Part shown: positions 59,812 through 64,000 of the stretch, piece by piece
Layout: every line of letters starts with the position of its first letter
Position numbering within the stretch: position 1 is the stretch's first letter
The notes under the pieces: model-generated
Database searches by the model: none
Told to the model about the DNA's origin: nothing
Seen by the model: only the letters and a program-made list of their open reading frames with translations
Origin: Rhodamnia argentea
Lineage: Eukaryota; Streptophyta; Magnoliopsida; Myrtales; Myrtaceae
Direction: 5' to 3'
Length of the DNA: 64,000 nt
Assembly (NCBI RefSeq): GCF_020921035.1
Contig: NC_063155.1
Span: forward strand, 29,691,294 to 29,755,293
Position numbers and translations under genes: made by a program

Positions 59812-60815
59812 TGTTAAAATATGTCTTGAGTTTGAGCGCGAAAGCGAAAATCCGGATTTCGAAAATAAATATATCTTGATCGTGAAAGTTATCTTAAAGA
59901 TTACGGATATTATTTCTGCAGTTGAAGATGCGATCAAGATTGGATAAAGTTTGTTTGAAATTTTTTGGGCTAATTCGGATGTGGAGTGAATTAGCAAAGT
60001 CCATATTGGACTTCGTATCTTGGAGTCTGACTTTAGTCAGAAAGCAAATTAACTTGTAGCAGAAGTCGGATAAGGAAAGCCAACATGCGCCAGCCAAGAA
60101 AAAGGAAAATAAAAAAAATAAAAAAAAGAATCTTGGACTTTGCACTTTCGTTGACCGAATTTTTGAGATATTGGATGTGGATTCTCTTCTGATTGAGGGG
60201 TCCAAGAAGTTAACAGTCTATATATAGTACGTTATTGGACATGTAGCGCGATGTTGCTTATATTTTATTTTTTGATTATCGATGTAGCGTTGTATAACTA
60301 TGAACGTACATTCGAAAAAAAAAAAAGGAAATGTAATAATAATAATAATATATATATATATTTTTTTTGGCTTTTTAAGCTTCACGTTTAATCCCAAGAG
60401 TCGGGGGATGTTGAACGCACAAAGTCTTGAAGCGCCGGTTTATGATTGAGTGCTTGGCAAGGGTTTTCATCATGGGTTTTATTCGCAGAATTGTATCAAG
60501 AATACAAGTGTCAAAACCGATTAAACCTTGAGGTTAGATTTGTGTAATTCCTTTGCGAGATTGAGAGATTATTTCGTTAGGAATTTGGGGCTAAATACTG
60601 TGTGCGTTCTTGGATATAATTGGGGCTTGAGAAATACCGAGAGTGTTTGAGTAACTCGAGTTGGGTTTGTAATCTCCGTGTATCACTTGATCTATAGTGA
60701 AATTCATTCTTGCTCTCCCCGTAGACGTTGGTTTCTACGATCGAACCATGTATAATGTTCGATTTATTTTCTTGTTTTGTCTATTTATTGTTCGATCGCT
60801 TGATTCCGCGCAACA
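59812..60815 (+). mobile_element. Solo LTR, copia-type (1004 bp)
   Basis: It starts TGTTAAAATATG and ends CCGCGCAACA. The flanks GTTAC (59807-59811) and ATTAC (60816-60820) differ at one of five positions. A TATA-like CTATATATAG at about 60218 precedes the region shared with 50699-50952. No internal retrotransposon part is present. The U5-like wording (TTTGTAATCTCCGTG...) resembles copia LTRs, from memory. Confidence 0.7.
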
Positions 60816-60924
60816 ATTACTTTTTGGTCGGAGTGTCACTCATTCATCCTATTGCTAGGAAAGCAAGAAGGTAGATATTCCACACAACACCACCTTAACT
60901 CCGGCCGAAGTTGAAACCGACCTA

Positions 60925-61640
60925 GGGTGCGCATGATAACACTTCTGCATCGTAAATTAACTTCTAATCAGAAGTTGATTTTTCCGCTTCTCCTTAGAAT
61001 CAGAAGTTGATTTTTTTATTAATTCTGATGAGAGAAATTTGTTTGGTAGCAGTTGAAAATTTCTACTTCTAAAACATTATTAATACAAAATATTCTATGA
61101 AAAATTATTATCGGCAGCCGAAAAATTTCTAATTCACTTTTGAACTTTTTAAATTTCTTTAAAAATTATTTTTATTAATTTTACTCCCATGGCCGGAGAT
61201 GGTGACTCGATGGTGGCGGTAGGTGCGATGGTTGATGGTTGGCGACAGTCGCGGGAGGCAAAGATTAGCGGTTGGTGGCAATCGCGGCGGGCGATGGGCG
61301 GCGGTCGTGGGCGACAATGGGCGTAGGTCGGCAGTGGTTGGCCACTAGGGACGATTGGTGGGCGGCGGCCGACGGAGGTCCGTAGTGGGTTGGGGTAGGC
61401 GATGGTCGGCAGTTGGCGGTGGTCATGGGCAGCGGCCGGCGACGGATCGCGGTGGCAAAGGTTGACGGATATGGGTATGATCGAAAAGAGGGTGAGGCGA
61501 GAAGTATTTTTTGAGTTGAAGAAGTTATTTTTTTTTTACTTCTCAAATCGGGAGGAAAAATAACTTCAGAAGTGCAAATTCACTTCAGAAATCGAAAATT
61601 CTTTTAGAAGTATAGGCAGATGCAAATTATGTCTCTTTAG
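60925..61640. repeat. Foldback repeat (family C)
   Basis: It begins CTAGGGTGCGCATGATAAC (compare 21450). Repeated TCAGAAGTTG phrases sit on the left and their inverses on the right, with a GC-rich middle of GGCGGTGG-type sequence (61190-61460). The 93-codon minus frame there is low complexity and is rejected. Confidence 0.5.
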
Positions 61641-62035
61641 ATGGTTATGTTTGTTTAGAAAATGGTCAAGAAGACGTCCGTGATAAACGGAGCGACTCAG
61701 TTTACTTGATCTCCAATGTCTCAGCCATGGCAGGATGTCAAAATGTTACCTCTGCAGAGCGCAATTTCGTCCAAATAGATGGTATAAATTCGAAGGGAAA
61801 AAGGTATTGGAGTCCACTATATTTGACATCTGGTTCCTTTCCTTGGAGTGACAATATGATAAGCCTGCAGCATGTCTGGGTTATCGCGACAAATCGCCTT
61901 TAACCTTTATCATTTCTGTTTCTTTCACCAAGTGGATGTGTTGGTCTTTTGGCTGTTTTATTTATATATCTCTCTAGATGTCAGTGACCTTGGCATGATG
62001 TAGGCTTGTCTTTGTTAGTGTTATGTTAGGATAGT
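61641..62035. other. Spacer, possibly an exon relic of the MOM1-like fragment
   Basis: The plus frame 61706-61903 (ISNVSAMAGCQNVTSAERN...) reads like coding sequence and could be an upstream exon of the neighbouring fragment. I cannot confirm splice sites or a match, so I do not call it. Confidence 0.3.
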
Positions 62036-63611
62036 GGGGAGCCTGAAGCCACTGTTAACTTGGAACTTGGTGAAAAGCAGAACTTGCAGGTGTTGGTAAA
62101 TATTGATGAAGAAAGTGGACAGAGTACATGCTTTATCTGCAAGCTTGGCGGAAAACTCTCGTGAGAAATCTTTTGCACTTTGCTATATTTTTTGCCCTTT
62201 CTTGCTAGTAATATTTGCCTACTGTGCATTTGGTAACAGAATCACTTTTCGCTGTTTCTTCTTTAGTGCTTCTCGTTCCCCTGCTTTAATGTCATGAGCT
62301 TGTTTTAGGTTATCTGTTCATGACCTTATTCTTTCTGAAAGAGGCAGAGAAATTAAGAACCAGAAACAGAAACTGCAGGAGCTAGAAGCGAGGAAGAACA
62401 AAATATCTAGAGAATCTGAGGCACAGAAGGTGTTGCTGGAGAGTAATCATAAATTGGACGCTGCAATTGTCCGTTTACATTATGGGGCTTCAACAAAAAT
62501 AGACAGGATGAAGAGATTGGACAGGGAATACTCTACACAAATTGAAGAATGCTCACGTGAGATGGCCATGCACCTTAAAGAAATTGATGCTGAACATCTA
62601 GCCTCAGCAAATGGAGTTCAGCAGGAGCCTTCTCTAGTCGAGGGAGACAGGCGCTCAACGCACACGCAATTGCTGAATAAGCTGCCTGAGGACAGGCCGG
62701 GCCAGGAAAGTTCCAGTTGTCATGATCAACTTGATAATGCAGACCCTTTCTCGAGGCCCTCGGCTGACCAAAGTGCGGATGCAATTGTCGATGCTGAAAA
62801 GGACTGCCTTCCAGTTAAGATCGGCAGTGACAAGGATGAGATGAGTACCGTGGCTTCAGGAAGTGTTTCTTCAGAGGTGGGGCCATGTGCTAATGGAACA
62901 CCAATAGATAACCAAGGGAATGCTGTTTCTCTCAATCCCTGTCCTAAGGAGAATCTTCCTTTTAATTCACAAGGTGATTTCATCAGTAACCATGCTCCAG
63001 AGAATGATAGCACTATGGATGCTCGCACATGGATGGATCAGATTCCTGATGGTTCAAGAAAGGAAGCAATTGATAAGCCGGGTCCAGTGGAGGTGCAAGA
63101 GAGTGTTCATTTAACGAATATACTGGAGAGATCGAGTTCTCCAGGTCCACAAGTATCAGAAATGGAACGACCTAATGGATCTGAATCTGGAGTGGCTGAT
63201 AGTGAGGGACCTCATACCGGTGCCTTGGTTAATCAATCAATATCAAGGATGCCTAATGGCAGAGACAAAGTCGGAGCCACTGGTCATACTCTGGAGAATA
63301 TTAGCTCTCTGGATGCTTGCTCCTCGGATGATCAGATTCTTGACGGTTCAAGAATGGAAGCACTTGATGAACTAGCTGCGGTGGAGGTGTAAGAGAATAT
63401 TTGTATATCAGGTGAACCAGAGGAGATGGTCTCTCCAGATCCACATATACCAGAAACGGAAATATGCGATGGATCTGAATCTGAAGTAGTTGAGAATGTC
63501 CATCCCCGTGATGGACCCCGAGAAGTTGCCATGGTTAATCAATCAAAATCAACTACAGTGCCGCCATCAAGGGCCTTTGCTGAGGGAGCTTCTGTGTCAT
63601 CTCACTGTGTA
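62036..63611 (+). pseudogene. MOM1-like gene fragment (part of a PHD finger, coiled coil and repeated acidic tail)
   Basis: Two separate pieces are visible. Around 62036-62160 the frame reads VNLELGEKQNLQ... then STCFICKLGGKLS and a stop. This looks like the start of the PHD-like finger of MOM1-type proteins, cut off after the first cysteines. From about 62310 (acceptor TTTTAG) an open frame gives a charged coiled coil (REIKNQKQKLQELEARKNK, EYSTQIEECSREMAMH), then a Ser/Asp/Glu-rich tail with imperfect repeats (DQIPDGSRKEAIDKPGPVEVQE and DQILDGSRMEALDELAAVEV). TAA at 63390-63392 replaces the CAA of the earlier repeat unit, and the frame then stays open to the LINE insertion. The helicase-like part is absent. 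MOM1 acts in transcriptional silencing in Arabidopsis. The identification comes from memory of motifs and is moderate only; another coiled-coil nuclear protein is possible. Confidence 0.5.
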
Positions 63612-64000
63612 TGTTTTTTTTTTTTTTTTTGGTAAAGTAAGTATATATAAGCTTTTCAAACTACCAGGTAACAAAGGAGGCCGAACACAAAAACCTTGAC
63701 CCAATTAGGACATAAGATGTCCTAGGGGGGTCAAAGGTGATGCGGCGCAAAATATGTGCATGAGCAAGAGCTAAATATCACTAAGGCCAAACAAGCGGCC
63801 AAATGACAAGCTGAACGGCCAAGGCAACGACCAAAAAGCCTAAGGACTACCCGGCCAAACCAGTAGGCAACCCACTACTAAGCGGCTAGGACTGAACCTC
63901 AAAGATGGTTGTGGAGAAGCCCCAGCTGTGCTGCAACCGCCGGTTCAGGGGAAGGTCGGCTATGCTTCCTAAAGAAATAGCTTTGTCCTTAACGACCTTG
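63612..64000 (-). mobile_element. LINE 3' end, running off the window
   Basis: The plus strand begins with a poly-T run (63613-63631), the tail of a minus-strand element. The downstream sequence resembles the LINE at 45372-45967 (both contain GGTAAAG...TATATA near the tail, ACACAAAAACCT, and TTAACGACCTTG / CTAACGACCTTTG about 330-400 bp further in). It sits directly in the open frame of the MOM1-like fragment. The other end is outside the window, so the target duplication cannot be checked. Confidence 0.75.

Overview
This is a plant nuclear DNA window, AT-rich, from a dicot and probably a woody one. The evidence is spliced genes with GT..AG introns, plant-specific families (kiwellin, apoplastic alpha-carbonic anhydrase, LysM receptor kinase), plant SINEs, LINEs, LTRs, MULE-like and hAT elements, and a piece of chloroplast DNA. 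A Myrtales source is only an impression from the repeat style and is not demonstrated.

Genes that look intact: (1) a six-exon minus-strand gene at 2697-6007 for a 901-residue hAT-transposase-derived protein with two BED zinc fingers; (2) a kiwellin at 24081-24728; (3) a seven-exon alpha-carbonic anhydrase at 54547-57307, 273 residues, with a mobile element in intron 1. Genes that look broken: three further kiwellin copies (17011, 22563 and about 32404), a LysM receptor-like pseudokinase of the LYK4/LYK5 type (58015-59435, minus strand), and a MOM1-like fragment (about 62036-63611).

Layout. 0-7.4 kb: repeats and the hAT-derived gene. 7.4-15 kb: gene-free and repeat-rich. 15-33 kb: a four-copy kiwellin duplication cluster whose upstream DNA was duplicated with the genes; one copy is intact and three are decayed, with TIR elements, a plastid insertion carrying trnV-GAC and a SINE between copies. 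33.7-41.2 kb: a degenerate autonomous-type hAT element whose coding region is split by a 2.9 kb solo LTR. 41.4-52.5 kb: nested repeats, including a second solo LTR, a local segmental duplication (42.7-44.25 kb and 48.3-50.43 kb), several MULE-like TIR elements, a LINE and a second partial copy of the hAT 3' end. 53-64 kb: a SINE, the carbonic anhydrase, the LYK pseudogene, a copia-type LTR, the MOM1-like fragment and a LINE running off the end.

The commonest repeat, called family A here, has long imperfect terminal inverted repeats beginning near GGGAAAATTATC and an AT- or GC-rich middle. At several sites it is flanked by 9-bp target duplications, and unoccupied paralogous sites lie within the window, so I assign it to Mutator-like (MULE) elements. 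The genes do not form a pathway. Kiwellin, the LYK receptor and perhaps the apoplastic carbonic anhydrase are surface or defence related, but their proximity is not evidence of joint action. I saw no convincing novel system; the most informative content is the insertion history.
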